DNA of 64,000 nucleotides, taken from positions 172,455 through 236,454 of the forward strand of contig JAHBYP010000008.1 of NCBI GenBank assembly GCA_019635875.1, written 5' to 3'. Made by a program: the position numbers and the translations under genes. Source of the DNA: Alphaproteobacteria bacterium (GTDB lineage: Bacteria; Pseudomonadota; Alphaproteobacteria; Reyranellales; Reyranellaceae). This document shows positions 1-8,609 of the stretch, piece by piece. The notes below the pieces were generated by a model. It was given only the letters and a program-made list of their open reading frames with translations. It did no database searches and had not been told where the DNA came from. How positions within the stretch are numbered: the stretch's first letter is position 1; every line of letters starts with the position of its first letter.

Positions 1-93
1 GGGAAGAGCAACGCTGGAACGCGGGCCGCGGCGGCGAACATGTCCCATCTACGGGTCCGCCCGCCGATCGGATCATGCCCGGCGCGGCCATCG

Positions 94-1488
94 TCAGCGC
101 GGCCGGCCCTGCTCGCCGAGATCCCAGAACAGCCCGGTCATCAGCCGCAGCCCCTCGCGCGCCACCGGCGCCAGCAGATGCTCGTTGGGCGCATGCTGGC
201 TGCAGGACGCGTAGGAATGCGGCACCCAGACCGTGGGCATGCCGAGGATGTCGACGAAGACCTCGTTGGGCAGCGAGCCGCCGAGATTGGGCAGCACGTC
301 GGGCTTCTTGCCGGTCGTCCGCTCGATCGAGGCGATGGCCAGCTTGGCCCACGGGCTGTCGGGGTCCAGCCGCGTGGCGTTCATCAGCACCTCGCGCATC
401 GAGGCGATCTCGATCGCCTGGAAGCCGTGCCTGTCGAGGTGGCGGCGCAGCGCCGGCAGGATGTCGTGCGGATCGGTGCCGACGACGAAGCGCAGCTGGC
501 ACCACGCGATGGCGCTGGGCGGGATGGCGTTGACCACGCGCTCGGGATTGCCGGTCTTGAAGGCCAGCACCTCGAAGCTGTTCCAGCCGAAGACGCGCTC
601 CGGCGGCGTCAGCGACTCCTCGCCCCAGTCCTTGTCGACCTGCGGTCCGTCGGGACCGCCGTCGATCTCCAGCCCGGCCAGCGCATTGCGGATCGAGTTG
701 GTGAGCGTCTTGGGCCGCCACTCCGGCACCTTGATCTGGCCGCGTCCATCGGCGATGCAGGCCAGCGCATGCGCCATGATCAGGCCGGGATTGGCCAGCA
801 GGCCGCCCCAATTGCCGGAGTGATGGCCGCCCTCGCGCAGATCGAGCTTCATGGTGAAGTTGATGGTGCCGCGCGTGCCGCCGAAGATCGCCGGCTTGTG
901 CGGCTGCAGGCGCGGGCCGTCCGAGCCGATCAGCGCGTCGGCCTTCAGGAGCTCCTTGTGGGCGCGGCAGAAATCGGCCAGCCCGGGCGAGCCGGTCTCC
1001 TCGCCGGTCTCGATCAGGATGGTCGAGTTGAAGCCCAGCGAGCCGCGTTCCTCGAGCACCGCCTGCAGGGCGGCGATGTTGATGGTGTGCTGGCCCTTGT
1101 TGTCGGCCGTGCCGCGGCCGTAGATGCGCTCGCCCTCGACGACGATGTTCCACGGCGACAGCCCGGACCGCCACTGGTCGTCCAGGCCGCGGATCACGTC
1201 GCCATGACCGTAGGTCAGCACCGTCGGCCGGGAAGGATCCTCGATGCGCCGCGCCACCATGAAGGGGCCGAACTTGGCCACCGGGTTGTCGATCACCTGG
1301 AAGTCGTAGCCCAGCTTGCCAAGGCTCGGGCCCATCTCCTCGGTGAGATAGGCGCGCAGGGCGGGACCGCTGTCGGTCTCCTGGCTGGTGGTCGGGATCG
1401 CGACGCGACGCTGCAGTTCCGTCAGGAAACCGCCGTCGTCGAAATACTTCTCGATGCGCGCAATTGCGCCGTCACGCGTGCCGGTCAT
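94..1488 (-). CDS. M20 family metallopeptidase (dipeptidase-like)
   Basis: Zinc-dependent M20 (CNDP/ArgE/DapE clan) peptidase of 464 aa, probably cytosolic, hydrolysing dipeptides or N-acyl amino acids. The metal-site motifs are visible in order: YGHGDV (His95, Asp97), GRGTADNKGQ (bridging Asp129), the general-base pair in ETGEETGSPG (Glu163-Glu164), and a late HAPNEH near residue 440. The dimerisation lid lies between about residues 200 and 360. I chose the ATG at 1488 because a GGAAGG ribosome site precedes it; an in-frame upstream ATG at 1545 would add 19 unlikely residues. The substrate cannot be told from sequence. It stands alone on the minus strand. Confidence 0.9.
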   Translation of the reverse strand: MTGTRDGAIARIEKYFDDGGFLTELQRRVAIPTTSQETDSGPALRAYLTEEMGPSLGKLGYDFQVIDNPVAKFGPFMVARRIEDPSRPTVLTYGHGDVIRGLDDQWRSGLSPWNIVVEGERIYGRGTADNKGQHTINIAALQAVLEERGSLGFNSTILIETGEETGSPGLADFCRAHKELLKADALIGSDGPRLQPHKPAIFGGTRGTINFTMKLDLREGGHHSGNWGGLLANPGLIMAHALACIADGRGQIKVPEWRPKTLTNSIRNALAGLEIDGGPDGPQVDKDWGEESLTPPERVFGWNSFEVLAFKTGNPERVVNAIPPSAIAWCQLRFVVGTDPHDILPALRRHLDRHGFQAIEIASMREVLMNATRLDPDSPWAKLAIASIERTTGKKPDVLPNLGGSLPNEVFVDILGMPTVWVPHSYASCSQHAPNEHLLAPVAREGLRLMTGLFWDLGEQGRPR

Positions 1489-1608
1489 GGTGCCTTCCGA
1501 TGGGGTTACGCCGGCCACTGTGGAATAGACGCACGGGCCGTTCAAGCGCCGGAACTTTGTCGCCGCGGCGCCGTTGGCCGATGTCAGCGCCTGTCAGGGA
1601 GGAATGTC

Positions 1609-1818
1609 GTGCAGACACCACCCCATGGTCTGAGACCGATGGCCGAGTTCAATCCCTACGAGCCCGCGATCCTCCACGAGATGCTGAGCGACAGCATCGT
1701 CACCTGGGACTGGGAGCAGGCCGAGGACTTCAGGACAACCGCGATCTACGACCCCGTCGGGCGCGTCTGCTGGGCGGGACAGGTCTTCGACGGCTGGGGC
1801 AATGTCCTCGGCGGCTGA
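1609..1818 (+). CDS. Small hypothetical protein, 69 aa
   Basis: A short reading frame I do not recognise. A GGGAGG ribosome site (about 1597-1602) sits 6 nt before a GTG at 1609; an alternative ATG at 1639 would give 59 aa. The product is acidic and rich in Trp and Tyr (TWDWEQAEDF, VCWAGQVFDGWG), soluble, with no signal peptide or membrane segment. The composition looks like real coding sequence rather than GC-driven noise, and the frame lies in a gap between two minus-strand genes. Confidence 0.55.
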   Translation: MQTPPHGLRPMAEFNPYEPAILHEMLSDSIVTWDWEQAEDFRTTAIYDPVGRVCWAGQVFDGWGNVLGG

Positions 1819-1848
1819 CGCAGGCGCGGTCCGGCCTCTCGACCGATC

Positions 1849-2391
1849 CTAGTGCTCGTCTTTCTTCTCGGGGATTTCGCGCGCGCGCCAGGCCCGGGCC
1901 TCGTGCGCCTGCAGCGCCGCGCGGCCCGCGGCCGCGCGCTCCGCCACCGAACCGGCACTTCCGTCATCCAGCTGCCACATCGCCTTCAGGGCCTGCGGCA
2001 GGGCATTCCGCACCTTCTCGCATTGCCCGCGCGGCAAATGCGCGCTCAGCACGGTGAATACGGACGTCACGGCGTCTTGCACGTTGACCGGGCGGGTATC
2101 GGTCAGGCCCTCGCCGACATGGGCAAGGAACTCATCCGGGTCGCGGATCCGGCTGGGCCTGGCACCCGGCCTGAAGCCGTCGTAGTAGGCGCCGCGGACC
2201 AGCAAGGGCAGCTGGGCGCCCAGATGGGCCGCCAATTCCGGCGGAATCCGGTCGCGTAACGCGCGCAGCACGGCGCCCAGCACATGCCAGGCTACCTGCC
2301 GGTCGGGGCCGACATCCGCCATGACCTCATCGAGCCAGATATTCGTCGTCTGCACGGTCTTGTCGAAGACCTCGAGGCCGGTGGCGCTCAT
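1849..2391 (-). CDS. DUF2267 domain protein
   Basis: A 180-aa cytosolic protein matching the DUF2267 pattern: FDKTVQTTNIWL near the N terminus, then RQVAWHVLGAVLRALRDRIP, then HLGAQLPLLVRGAYYDGF, then a second related half with DEFLAHVGEGL. The family is all-helical and of unknown biochemical role; members are often found beside stress or envelope genes. The last 40 residues are Ala/Arg/Glu-rich and probably disordered. I prefer the ATG at 2391, preceded by GGAG; an in-frame ATG at 2403 adds four residues. It may be co-transcribed with the agmatinase-like gene 70 bp upstream. Confidence 0.8.
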   Translation of the reverse strand: MSATGLEVFDKTVQTTNIWLDEVMADVGPDRQVAWHVLGAVLRALRDRIPPELAAHLGAQLPLLVRGAYYDGFRPGARPSRIRDPDEFLAHVGEGLTDTRPVNVQDAVTSVFTVLSAHLPRGQCEKVRNALPQALKAMWQLDDGSAGSVAERAAAGRAALQAHEARAWRAREIPEKKDEH

Positions 2392-2462
2392 GTCGCACTC
2401 CATGCGTCGGTGATCTCAACGCTGGAACACCCCGGAATGCGCGGGGTTGCCTGAGCGCGCCT

Positions 2463-3437
2463 TCAGTTGGCGCGACCTTTGCGCCGGGCCACGACCTCCG
2501 ACAGCAGGCAGAGGATCTCCCACATCATCGTCGCCCCGACGAGCGCGGTGTTGCCCGACGGATCGAAGGGCGGCGAGACCTCGACCACGTCGCCGCCGAC
2601 CAGGTCGAGCCCGCGCAGGCCGCGCAGCATGCGCTGCGCCTCGTGCGTGTTGAAGCCGCCCACCTCGGGCGTGCCGGTGCCGGGGGCATAGACCGGATCG
2701 AGGCCGTCGACATCGAAGCTGACATAGGCCGGCTTCTCGCCGACGACGCGGCGCGCCTCGGCGATCACCTTCTCGACGCCGAGGTCGTAGTACTCCTCGA
2801 TGCTGATCACGCGGATGCCCTGATCGTAGGCCCAGCGCATGTCGTCGTCGTTGTAGAGCGAGCCGCGGATGCCGATCTGCACGAAGCGCCGGGGATCGAG
2901 CAGGCCCTCCTCGACGGCGCGGCGGAACGGCGTGCCATGGGTGTACTTGTAGCCGCCGAAATAGGTGTCCCAGGTGTCGCTGTGGGCGTCGAAATGCACC
3001 ATGCCCAGCGGACCGTCGGTGGCGATGGCGCGCAGGATCGGCAGGGTGATCAGGTGATCGCCGCCGGCCGACAGCGGCACCGTGCCCGCGGCATGCACCT
3101 TGTCGTAGAACGCCTTGATGCGTTCCATGCTGTCGTCGACGCTGGCCGGGTTGACCGGCGTGTCGCCGAGGTCGCCGCAGCGCGCCAGGCGGTACGGCGC
3201 GACGCCGGTGACGTGGTGCACGCGACGCATCAGCGTCGACTGATCGCGCATCTGGCGCGGGCCGTGGCGCGCGCCCGGCCGATTGGTGGTGCCGCCGTCC
3301 CACGGCACGCCGATCAGGCCGATCTCGACCTCGGCCGGATCGCGAAACAGCGGCAGGCGCATGAAGGTCGCGATGTCGCCGAAGCGCGGCACGACCATGC
3401 CCGACATCGGCTGCGGAAACTTCCCGGACTCACTCAT
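2463..3437 (-). CDS. speB: Agmatinase-family ureohydrolase
   Basis: Manganese ureohydrolase of the arginase/agmatinase fold, 324 aa, releasing urea from a guanidino compound such as agmatine, guanidinobutyrate or guanidinopropionate. All binuclear Mn ligands are present: GGDH (His128), HFDAHSD (Asp150, His152, Asp154) and SFDVDGLDP (Asp242, Asp244), followed by the family's APGTGTPEVGG. The ATG at 3437 has a GAGGG site upstream. Substrate specificity among agmatinase, guanidinobutyrase and guanidinopropionase cannot be settled from these motifs, so the symbol is only a family label. A strong hairpin separates it from the membrane glycosyltransferase upstream. Confidence 0.85.
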   Translation of the reverse strand: MSESGKFPQPMSGMVVPRFGDIATFMRLPLFRDPAEVEIGLIGVPWDGGTTNRPGARHGPRQMRDQSTLMRRVHHVTGVAPYRLARCGDLGDTPVNPASVDDSMERIKAFYDKVHAAGTVPLSAGGDHLITLPILRAIATDGPLGMVHFDAHSDTWDTYFGGYKYTHGTPFRRAVEEGLLDPRRFVQIGIRGSLYNDDDMRWAYDQGIRVISIEEYYDLGVEKVIAEARRVVGEKPAYVSFDVDGLDPVYAPGTGTPEVGGFNTHEAQRMLRGLRGLDLVGGDVVEVSPPFDPSGNTALVGATMMWEILCLLSEVVARRKGRAN

Positions 3438-3451
3438 GCCGTTCCCTCTTC

Positions 3452-3480
3452 GGAAGCGCCGGCGTCCCGCCGGCGCTTCC
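3452..3480 (-). terminator. Strong hairpin between two minus-strand genes
   Basis: Perfect 13-bp stem (3452-3464 with 3468-3480) and a 3-nt loop, starting 1 nt past the stop of the membrane glycosyltransferase gene. There is no T-run, so it may act with Rho or as an mRNA 3' stabiliser. Its core GCGCCGGCG recurs in the palindrome at 46458-46475. Confidence 0.55.
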
Positions 3481-3481
3481 A

Positions 3482-5191
3482 CTAACGCCTCTTGTAGATG
3501 GTGTAGCGATCGACATCCATGAAGTGCTGATAGCGCTCGAACGCCTGGGCAAAGCGCGCGTTGCGCTGGAAATACTCCAGATAGCTGAAGGACAGGCCCT
3601 GGCATTGCGGGATGCCGGGGATGCGGTCGATGATCAGCAGGTCGGGCTTCTCGCGGTCGAAATCCTCCGACACCGATTCGTAGACGAAGCGCTCGACGTC
3701 CTGCATGTCCTCGGGCGCGGTGTAGAGCGTGGCGAACTCCTCGCAGTCGGCGTAGATGCCCTGCAGCACCCACATGGTCTGAAAGCGCATCGCCATGCGC
3801 GCGTGCGCGTAGTTGATCATCGGGTAGTGGGGATAGATGCCGGGCGACAGGATCAGCAGCGTCCGGTTGGGCGCGTTGCGCTCGACGATGTGCAGCAGCA
3901 CGCCGGCCATGCTGTCCTGGAAATCGCGCTGCTTGTGGAACGGCGTCATCGACAGCGCCGCCTGGAAGTACAGCAGGATCAGGAAGGTCGCGCCGATCGC
4001 CGCCACCGGCAGGCGATGCGCTTCGCGGCTGAGCGGCAGGTAGCGGTCGACCATCTGCGACAGCGTCACGGAGGCGAGCAGAATGGCCGAACCGAGCGCC
4101 GGCATGACGTGATAGGGCCAGCCCTTCGCCTGTGCCGCCGCCGCCAGCGCCGCGCCCACGCCGTAGGCGACGATCACGCGCGCCGCCACGGTGCGCGACA
4201 GGAAGATCGCCAGGGCGCCGAGCATCAGCATCGCCAGCAGCGTCGGCAGCACCGTAGGCCCCAGCAGCACCTCCCGCCAGCTCGTGCCGCCCATCACGGC
4301 ATACGAGTCGAGCATGATCGGCAGCACGAAGCGGGCGTAGTTCGGCGCCAGCAGGACGACGTAGGCGAGATGCGCTGCCGCGATCGCGCCGATGAGCCAC
4401 GGCACCGCATCGCGCAGCATGGGCCGCAGACCGCGATGCGCCAGCACGTAGGACTCCACCGCCAGCGGGATCAGCATGAAATGCGGCTTCTGCGCCAGCG
4501 CGATACCCGCCGAGATCGCCACGCCCCAGACGAGGGCCCGCGACAGCCGACCTTCGGCACCCTCGGCGCGGGCGCTGGCGAGCAGCACGTAAGGCGCCAT
4601 GGCGATCATCAGCAGATGCTCGCGCTGCCCGAAATTCTCGTTGGGCAGGACGATGAACAGGAACAGCAGGGTCGGCGGCACCACCGCCTCGGTCAGCGGA
4701 TGCGCCAGCGAGGGCACGACCTGCACCAGCCTGCGCGAAGCCAGAAAGGAGGCGGCGATGGCGGCGTAGAAGCAGATCGTCAGCCACGTCATCGCCGTCC
4801 AGCCGAGGAATCGCGTGGCGCGCGACAGCAGCTCGGGGATGGCGTGCAGCGCGAAAACCAGCGGCAGATTCACGTCGATGATGTCGACATAGAGCCGCTC
4901 GCCATTGACCCAGCGATGGGCGATCTCGAGCAGGCAGCCGACGTCGTGATTGATCGGCGGAAACAGGTAGCCGATCGCCCAGCCTGCGGGCACCAGGATC
5001 AGCATCAGCTTGATCAGTCGCTCGGTCGTGTCCGACAGCGCGTCGCCGCGACCCGGCCTGGTCGCCCACCAGCGCGGCCGTTCGGCGGCGGCGGGCTTCG
5101 GCGGATCGGGATCGGGCAGATGAGTGTCCACGAGGGGAGGCGGATTGTCCGGTGGGGTCACAAGGTACCAGAGGCCATCCGACGCTGCCAT
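3482..5191 (-). CDS. Polytopic membrane protein, GT-C-type glycosyltransferase-like
   Basis: A protein of about 569 aa with roughly ten hydrophobic helices and a soluble C-terminal tail of about 120 residues. The first periplasmic loop holds INHDVGCLLEIAHRW and a DVNLPL motif, resembling the acidic loop and NPPL-like element of GT39/GT83-type transferases that use polyprenyl-phosphate sugars. I infer a GT-C transferase moving sugar onto an envelope acceptor; no named family is certain. The neighbouring divergent genes encode a DPM-type GT2 and an SMR-like four-helix protein, the usual partners. The start is uncertain: ATG 5191 leaves only 28 bp to the divergent methyltransferase, and an in-frame GTG at 5161 would leave 58 bp. 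Confidence 0.7.
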   Translation of the reverse strand: MAASDGLWYLVTPPDNPPPLVDTHLPDPDPPKPAAAERPRWWATRPGRGDALSDTTERLIKLMLILVPAGWAIGYLFPPINHDVGCLLEIAHRWVNGERLYVDIIDVNLPLVFALHAIPELLSRATRFLGWTAMTWLTICFYAAIAASFLASRRLVQVVPSLAHPLTEAVVPPTLLFLFIVLPNENFGQREHLLMIAMAPYVLLASARAEGAEGRLSRALVWGVAISAGIALAQKPHFMLIPLAVESYVLAHRGLRPMLRDAVPWLIGAIAAAHLAYVVLLAPNYARFVLPIMLDSYAVMGGTSWREVLLGPTVLPTLLAMLMLGALAIFLSRTVAARVIVAYGVGAALAAAAQAKGWPYHVMPALGSAILLASVTLSQMVDRYLPLSREAHRLPVAAIGATFLILLYFQAALSMTPFHKQRDFQDSMAGVLLHIVERNAPNRTLLILSPGIYPHYPMINYAHARMAMRFQTMWVLQGIYADCEEFATLYTAPEDMQDVERFVYESVSEDFDREKPDLLIIDRIPGIPQCQGLSFSYLEYFQRNARFAQAFERYQHFMDVDRYTIYKRR

Positions 5192-5219
5192 CGTGGCCGG
5201 GCCGTGGCATGGTGGAAGG

Positions 5220-5951
5220 ATGGAGCGCCGCGAATACGAGCTGATGGCCACCGTCGAGGACCGCCTGTGGTGGTATCGCGGCCTGCGCGCGCTCGCCGCG
5301 GAGTTGTTCGCGCGCTACGCCGGTTCGCGGCCGGCGCCGATCTTGGATGCCGGCTGCGGCACGGGCGGGCTGCTGGCCCGCCTTGCCGCAGCGGGGCTGC
5401 AGCCCGCGCCGGTCGGCCTCGAATACGACCCCACGGCCGCCGGCGTGGCCATCGCCAAGAGCGGCCGGCCGGTGGCGGTGGGGTCGGTCAACGAGATGCC
5501 GTTCGCCGACCGGGTGCTGTCAGGCATGTTCAGCCTCGACGTGCTGTGCCACCGCATGGTCGAGCCCGAGCGCGCCCTCGCCGAGGCCCATCGCTGCCTC
5601 GAAAGCGGCGGAATCCTGCTGCTTAACCTGCCGGCCTATCGCTGGCTGGCTTCAGCGCACGATTTGCGGGTGCACAATGCGCGGCGCTTCGGGCGCAACG
5701 AGGCGGTCGGGCTGCTGGAGGCGGCCGGCTTCCGCGTCAGGCGTGCGACGCACTGGAACTGCCTGCTGTTTCCGCTCATGGTGCTGCGTCGCCTGCTGTC
5801 GCGGGAGGACGGCGGCAGTGACGTGCGGCCATTTCCGGCGTCGCTCGACGCGCTGTTCGGCGCCGTCGTCGCGCTCGAGCGGCGGCTGATTGGTTGGGGT
5901 CTCGATCTGCCCTTCGGCGGGTCGATCATGCTGGTCGCGGAGAAGAGATGA
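5220..5951 (+). CDS. Class I SAM-dependent methyltransferase
   Basis: A 243-aa methyltransferase with motif I ILDAGCGTGG near residue 41, an acidic end of strand 2 (GLEYDP), and a FSLDVLCH segment in the motif-II position. The N-terminal DRLWWYRGLRALA is typical of methyltransferases found in surface-glycan clusters. The hydrophobic patch near the C terminus (NCLLFPLMVLRRLL) suggests membrane association. Its stop overlaps the next gene's ATG in an ATGA, so it is translationally coupled to the GT2. Probable role is methylation of a lipid-linked sugar or lipid head group; the substrate is inferred from context only. Confidence 0.82.
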   Translation: MERREYELMATVEDRLWWYRGLRALAAELFARYAGSRPAPILDAGCGTGGLLARLAAAGLQPAPVGLEYDPTAAGVAIAKSGRPVAVGSVNEMPFADRVLSGMFSLDVLCHRMVEPERALAEAHRCLESGGILLLNLPAYRWLASAHDLRVHNARRFGRNEAVGLLEAAGFRVRRATHWNCLLFPLMVLRRLLSREDGGSDVRPFPASLDALFGAVVALERRLIGWGLDLPFGGSIMLVAEKR

Positions 5952-6943
5952 ACGCGCCGTTTGCGCTCAGCGTCGTGATCCCGGTCTACCAGGGCGCCGC
6001 CAGCATCGGCGAGCTGGTCGAGGCGCTGCGCGCGCTCGACATCGAGGGCGGGCTGGAGATCGTGCTCGTGGTCGACGGCAGCCCCGACGACAGCTTCGCG
6101 GTCTGCCGGCACCTGATGCAGCTTCCCGGCGCGCCGATCACGGTGGTCAACCTCAGTCGCAATTTCGGCGAACACAACGCCGTCATGGCCGGGCTGGCGC
6201 AGGCGCGCGGCGGCTGGATCATCACCATGGACGACGACCTGCAGAACCCGCCGGAGGAAGTGAAGCGTTTGTTCGAGCACACGCGAGATGGCGGCTACGA
6301 CCTGGTCTACACCTTCTACGCCAGCAAGCAGCACGCGGCCTGGCGCAACCTCGGCAGCGCCTTCACCAACTGGTGTGCCGACCGGCTGGTCGACAAGCCC
6401 AAGGGTCTCTATCTGTCGAGCTTCCGCTGCATGAACGCCTTCGTGTGCACGCAGATCGTGCCCTACAGGGGCCCCTACCCCTATGTCGACGGTCTCCTGA
6501 TGCAGGTGACCCAGAACATCGGCCGCCTGCAGGTCAGGCACCTGCCGCGCGCCGCCGGGCGCACCAACTACACGCTGCGCCGGCTGGTGCGGCTGTGGCT
6601 GTCGATGTTCCTGAACTTCTCGGTGATGCCGCTGCGCCTGGCCAGCCTCACCGGCATCGGGCTGTCGGCCCTGGGCTTCCTCGGCTTCGTCGTCATCCTG
6701 GTCGAGGCGCTGATCAACCACGACCTGCCCACCGGCTGGGCCTCTACCATGTCGGCCGTCGTGCTGCTGGCCGGCGTGCAGCTCTTGATCCTGGGCGTCA
6801 TGGGCGAGTATCTCGGCCGCATGTTCCTCGCCGCCAACCAGAAGCCGCAGTACATCGTGCGCGAGGTGCTGCGCGCCGACGGCGCGGCCCAAGGCGCGCC
6901 CGACCCGTCGCGGGCGTCGCCCAACCTGACCGCCGTGCGCTAG
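5948..6943 (+). CDS. GT2 family glycosyltransferase, DPM1/ArnC/GtrB type
   Basis: 331 aa: an N-terminal GT-A domain (SVVIPVYQG at about residues 8-16, ITMDDDLQNPP holding the DxD metal site near residue 97) followed by two transmembrane helices at about 230-300. This is the architecture of polyprenyl-phosphate glycosyltransferases, which load a sugar from a nucleotide donor onto undecaprenyl phosphate at the inner face of the membrane. The ATG at 5948 overlaps the methyltransferase stop. The SMR-like gene starts 12 bp downstream. Together with the divergent GT-C gene this gives loader, flippase-like protein and transferase. Confidence 0.87.
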   Translation: MNAPFALSVVIPVYQGAASIGELVEALRALDIEGGLEIVLVVDGSPDDSFAVCRHLMQLPGAPITVVNLSRNFGEHNAVMAGLAQARGGWIITMDDDLQNPPEEVKRLFEHTRDGGYDLVYTFYASKQHAAWRNLGSAFTNWCADRLVDKPKGLYLSSFRCMNAFVCTQIVPYRGPYPYVDGLLMQVTQNIGRLQVRHLPRAAGRTNYTLRRLVRLWLSMFLNFSVMPLRLASLTGIGLSALGFLGFVVILVEALINHDLPTGWASTMSAVVLLAGVQLLILGVMGEYLGRMFLAANQKPQYIVREVLRADGAAQGAPDPSRASPNLTAVR

Positions 6944-6955
6944 GAAGAGCCGACC

Positions 6956-7288
6956 ATGTGGCCCTATTACGCCGCGCTCGCCGGCGGCATCGTCACCGGC
7001 ATCGGCGGCCAGATGCTGCTGAAGGTCGGCGCCAGCGCCGACAACCTGCTGGCCCAGCTGCTACGGCCATCGACCATCGTCGGCCTGTTCCTCTACGGCG
7101 TCGCCGCCTTCCTCTACATCATCGCGCTGCGCAAACTACCTGTTTCGGTGGCCTTCCCCAGCGTCTCGCTGAGCTACGCCATCGTCGCCGTGATGGGCCA
7201 TTGGCTGTTCAGCGAGCCCTTCGGCTGGCAGCAGATCGCCGGCATCGTGCTGATCATGGGCGGCGTGTTCCTGGTCAACCAGCACTAG
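6956..7288 (+). CDS. SMR/EamA-like four-helix membrane protein (ArnE-like)
   Basis: 110 aa forming four hydrophobic helices, with LPVSVAFPSVSLSYAIVAV in helix 3 and FGWQQIAGIVLIMGGVFLV in helix 4, as in small multidrug resistance and ArnE-type proteins. Directly after a DPM-type GT2, the likely job is flipping the undecaprenyl-phosphate sugar across the inner membrane rather than drug export. ArnE/ArnF work as a pair in Enterobacteria; only one such gene is seen here, so it may form a homodimer. It follows the GT2 by 12 bp and ends the module. Confidence 0.78.
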   Translation: MWPYYAALAGGIVTGIGGQMLLKVGASADNLLAQLLRPSTIVGLFLYGVAAFLYIIALRKLPVSVAFPSVSLSYAIVAVMGHWLFSEPFGWQQIAGIVLIMGGVFLVNQH

Positions 7289-7370
7289 GGTTTCGCGCTA
7301 CGGACCGGCGGCCTTCCGCCTCCACCGCCGTCGCGCTAAGCGTGGCGCAGAAAGCGGGTGGAGGATGGTC

Positions 7371-8234
7371 ATGGACTACGAGCAGATCCGGTACGCGGTG
7401 CAGGACCAGATCCTCACCATCACGCTGAACCGCCCCGACAAGCTCAACGCCTTCACCGGCCGTATGCTCTCGGAGCTGCTCGACGCGCTCGACCGCGCCG
7501 ACCGCGACGACAACGTGCGCGCCGTCGTCTTCACCGGCGCCGGCCGCGGCTTCTGCGCCGGCGCCGATCTCTCCGGCGGCGCCAACACCTTCGACGCGCA
7601 GAATCGCGGGCCGGTCGATCCCGGCCTCGACGGCCACCGCGACGGCGGCGGCCTGCTGACCCTGCGCCTCTACGACAGCCTCAAGCCGACCATCGCCGCC
7701 TGCAACGGACCGGCGGTGGGCGTCGGCGTCACCATGCAGCTCGCCATGGACGTGCGGCTGGCCTCCGAGGCGGCGCGCTACGGCTTCGTCTTCACGCGGC
7801 GCGCCATCGTCATGGAGGCCTGCTCGAGCTGGTTCCTGCCGCGCCTCGTCGGACCGCAGCAGGCCCTGGAATGGGTGATGACCGGCCGCGTCTTCGCCGC
7901 CGACGAGGCGCTCAACGGCCGCCTGGTGCGCTCGGTCCACAGGCCCGCGGCGCTGCTGCCGGCGGCCTACGCCCTGGCGCGCGAGATCGCCGACAACACC
8001 GCGCCGGTCTCGGTGGCGCTCAACCGCCAGATGATCTGGAAGATGCTGGGCGCCGACCACCCGATGGAGGCGCACAAGGTCGACTCCAAGGGCATCTACG
8101 CGCGCGGCAAGTCGGCCGACGTCAAGGAAGGCGTGGTCGCCTTCCTCGAGAAGCGCCCGGCGCGCTTCCCGATGAAGGTCAGCGACGGCATGCCGAGCTA
8201 CTTCCCGTGGTGGACGGAGCGGACCTTCACCTAG
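7371..8234 (+). CDS. Enoyl-CoA hydratase/isomerase family protein
   Basis: Crotonase-fold protein of 287 aa, acting on acyl-CoA thioesters in the cytosol. The two oxyanion-hole segments are GAGRGFCAGADLSGG and ACNGPAVGVGV; a glutamate in VMEACSSWFLPRLVG sits at the first catalytic-Glu position. The N terminus YAVQDQILTITLNRPDKLNA is classic. I chose ATG 7371 because GGGTGGAGG lies 7 nt before it; ATG 7365 is too close. The reaction (hydratase, isomerase or other) cannot be assigned. It ends 4 bp into the convergent YciI gene. A second crotonase with similar sequence lies at 9457-10281. Confidence 0.9.
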   Translation: MDYEQIRYAVQDQILTITLNRPDKLNAFTGRMLSELLDALDRADRDDNVRAVVFTGAGRGFCAGADLSGGANTFDAQNRGPVDPGLDGHRDGGGLLTLRLYDSLKPTIAACNGPAVGVGVTMQLAMDVRLASEAARYGFVFTRRAIVMEACSSWFLPRLVGPQQALEWVMTGRVFAADEALNGRLVRSVHRPAALLPAAYALAREIADNTAPVSVALNRQMIWKMLGADHPMEAHKVDSKGIYARGKSADVKEGVVAFLEKRPARFPMKVSDGMPSYFPWWTERTFT

Positions 8235-8527
8235 ACGCGCCGCCTGCCGTCGGCGAAGACCTGGCGCCACTCCAGGACGCGCACCGAGCGGCGCAGCCCC
8301 GTCGGCCACAACGGATCCGCGCGGTAGAGCGCCTCGACGGATCGCAGGCCGTCGGCCTCGACCAGCCAGAGGCCGCCGGCCGGCGCGCCGTCGGCGGCAT
8401 CGCGCAACGGGCCGGCGGCGAGGATCGTGCCGGCGTGCCGTTCCAGCCAGGCGAGATGCTCGGGCATCAGGCGCTGGCGCGCCTCGGCGCGCTCGGCATC
8501 GTCTTCGAACACAATGGCGTAGAGCAT
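8231..8527 (-). CDS. YciI-like protein
   Basis: 98 aa of the YCII/ferredoxin-like fold, starting MLYAIVFEDD and containing RLMPEHLAWLERH with the conserved His, then AAGPLRDA and the VEADGLRSVEAL segment. Family members are small dimeric enzymes or binding proteins of largely unknown substrate. The ATG at 8527 has a textbook AGGAGG site. It is divergent from the LysR regulator 82 bp away, which could control it. Confidence 0.82.
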   Translation of the reverse strand: MLYAIVFEDDAERAEARQRLMPEHLAWLERHAGTILAAGPLRDAADGAPAGGLWLVEADGLRSVEALYRADPLWPTGLRRSVRVLEWRQVFADGRRRV

Positions 8528-8609
8528 GGCACCCTCCTGTCGGCCGCCAGGAGGTAGTCGCGCAACACCGCGCTGGAAATCAGCGTCTGCGCAGCCATAG
8601 TCTGCGAAA

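Noticed and set aside
1..93. Possible start of a minus-strand gene at 41, running off the window
   Set aside because: ATG 41 could open MFAAAARVPALLFP, but 14 residues and a weak ribosome site are not enough to call a gene.
40..1818. 592-codon open frame on the plus strand over the M20 peptidase
   Set aside because: It is antisense to a gene with complete catalytic motifs and is Arg/Ala/Gly-rich, as expected of GC-driven shadow frames. Only its last 69 codons (from 1609) look like coding sequence.
2463..5210. 915-codon minus-strand frame joining the agmatinase to the region upstream
   Set aside because: The N-terminal 590 codons are a shadow of the membrane glycosyltransferase in another frame; the true agmatinase starts at 3437 with a ribosome site.
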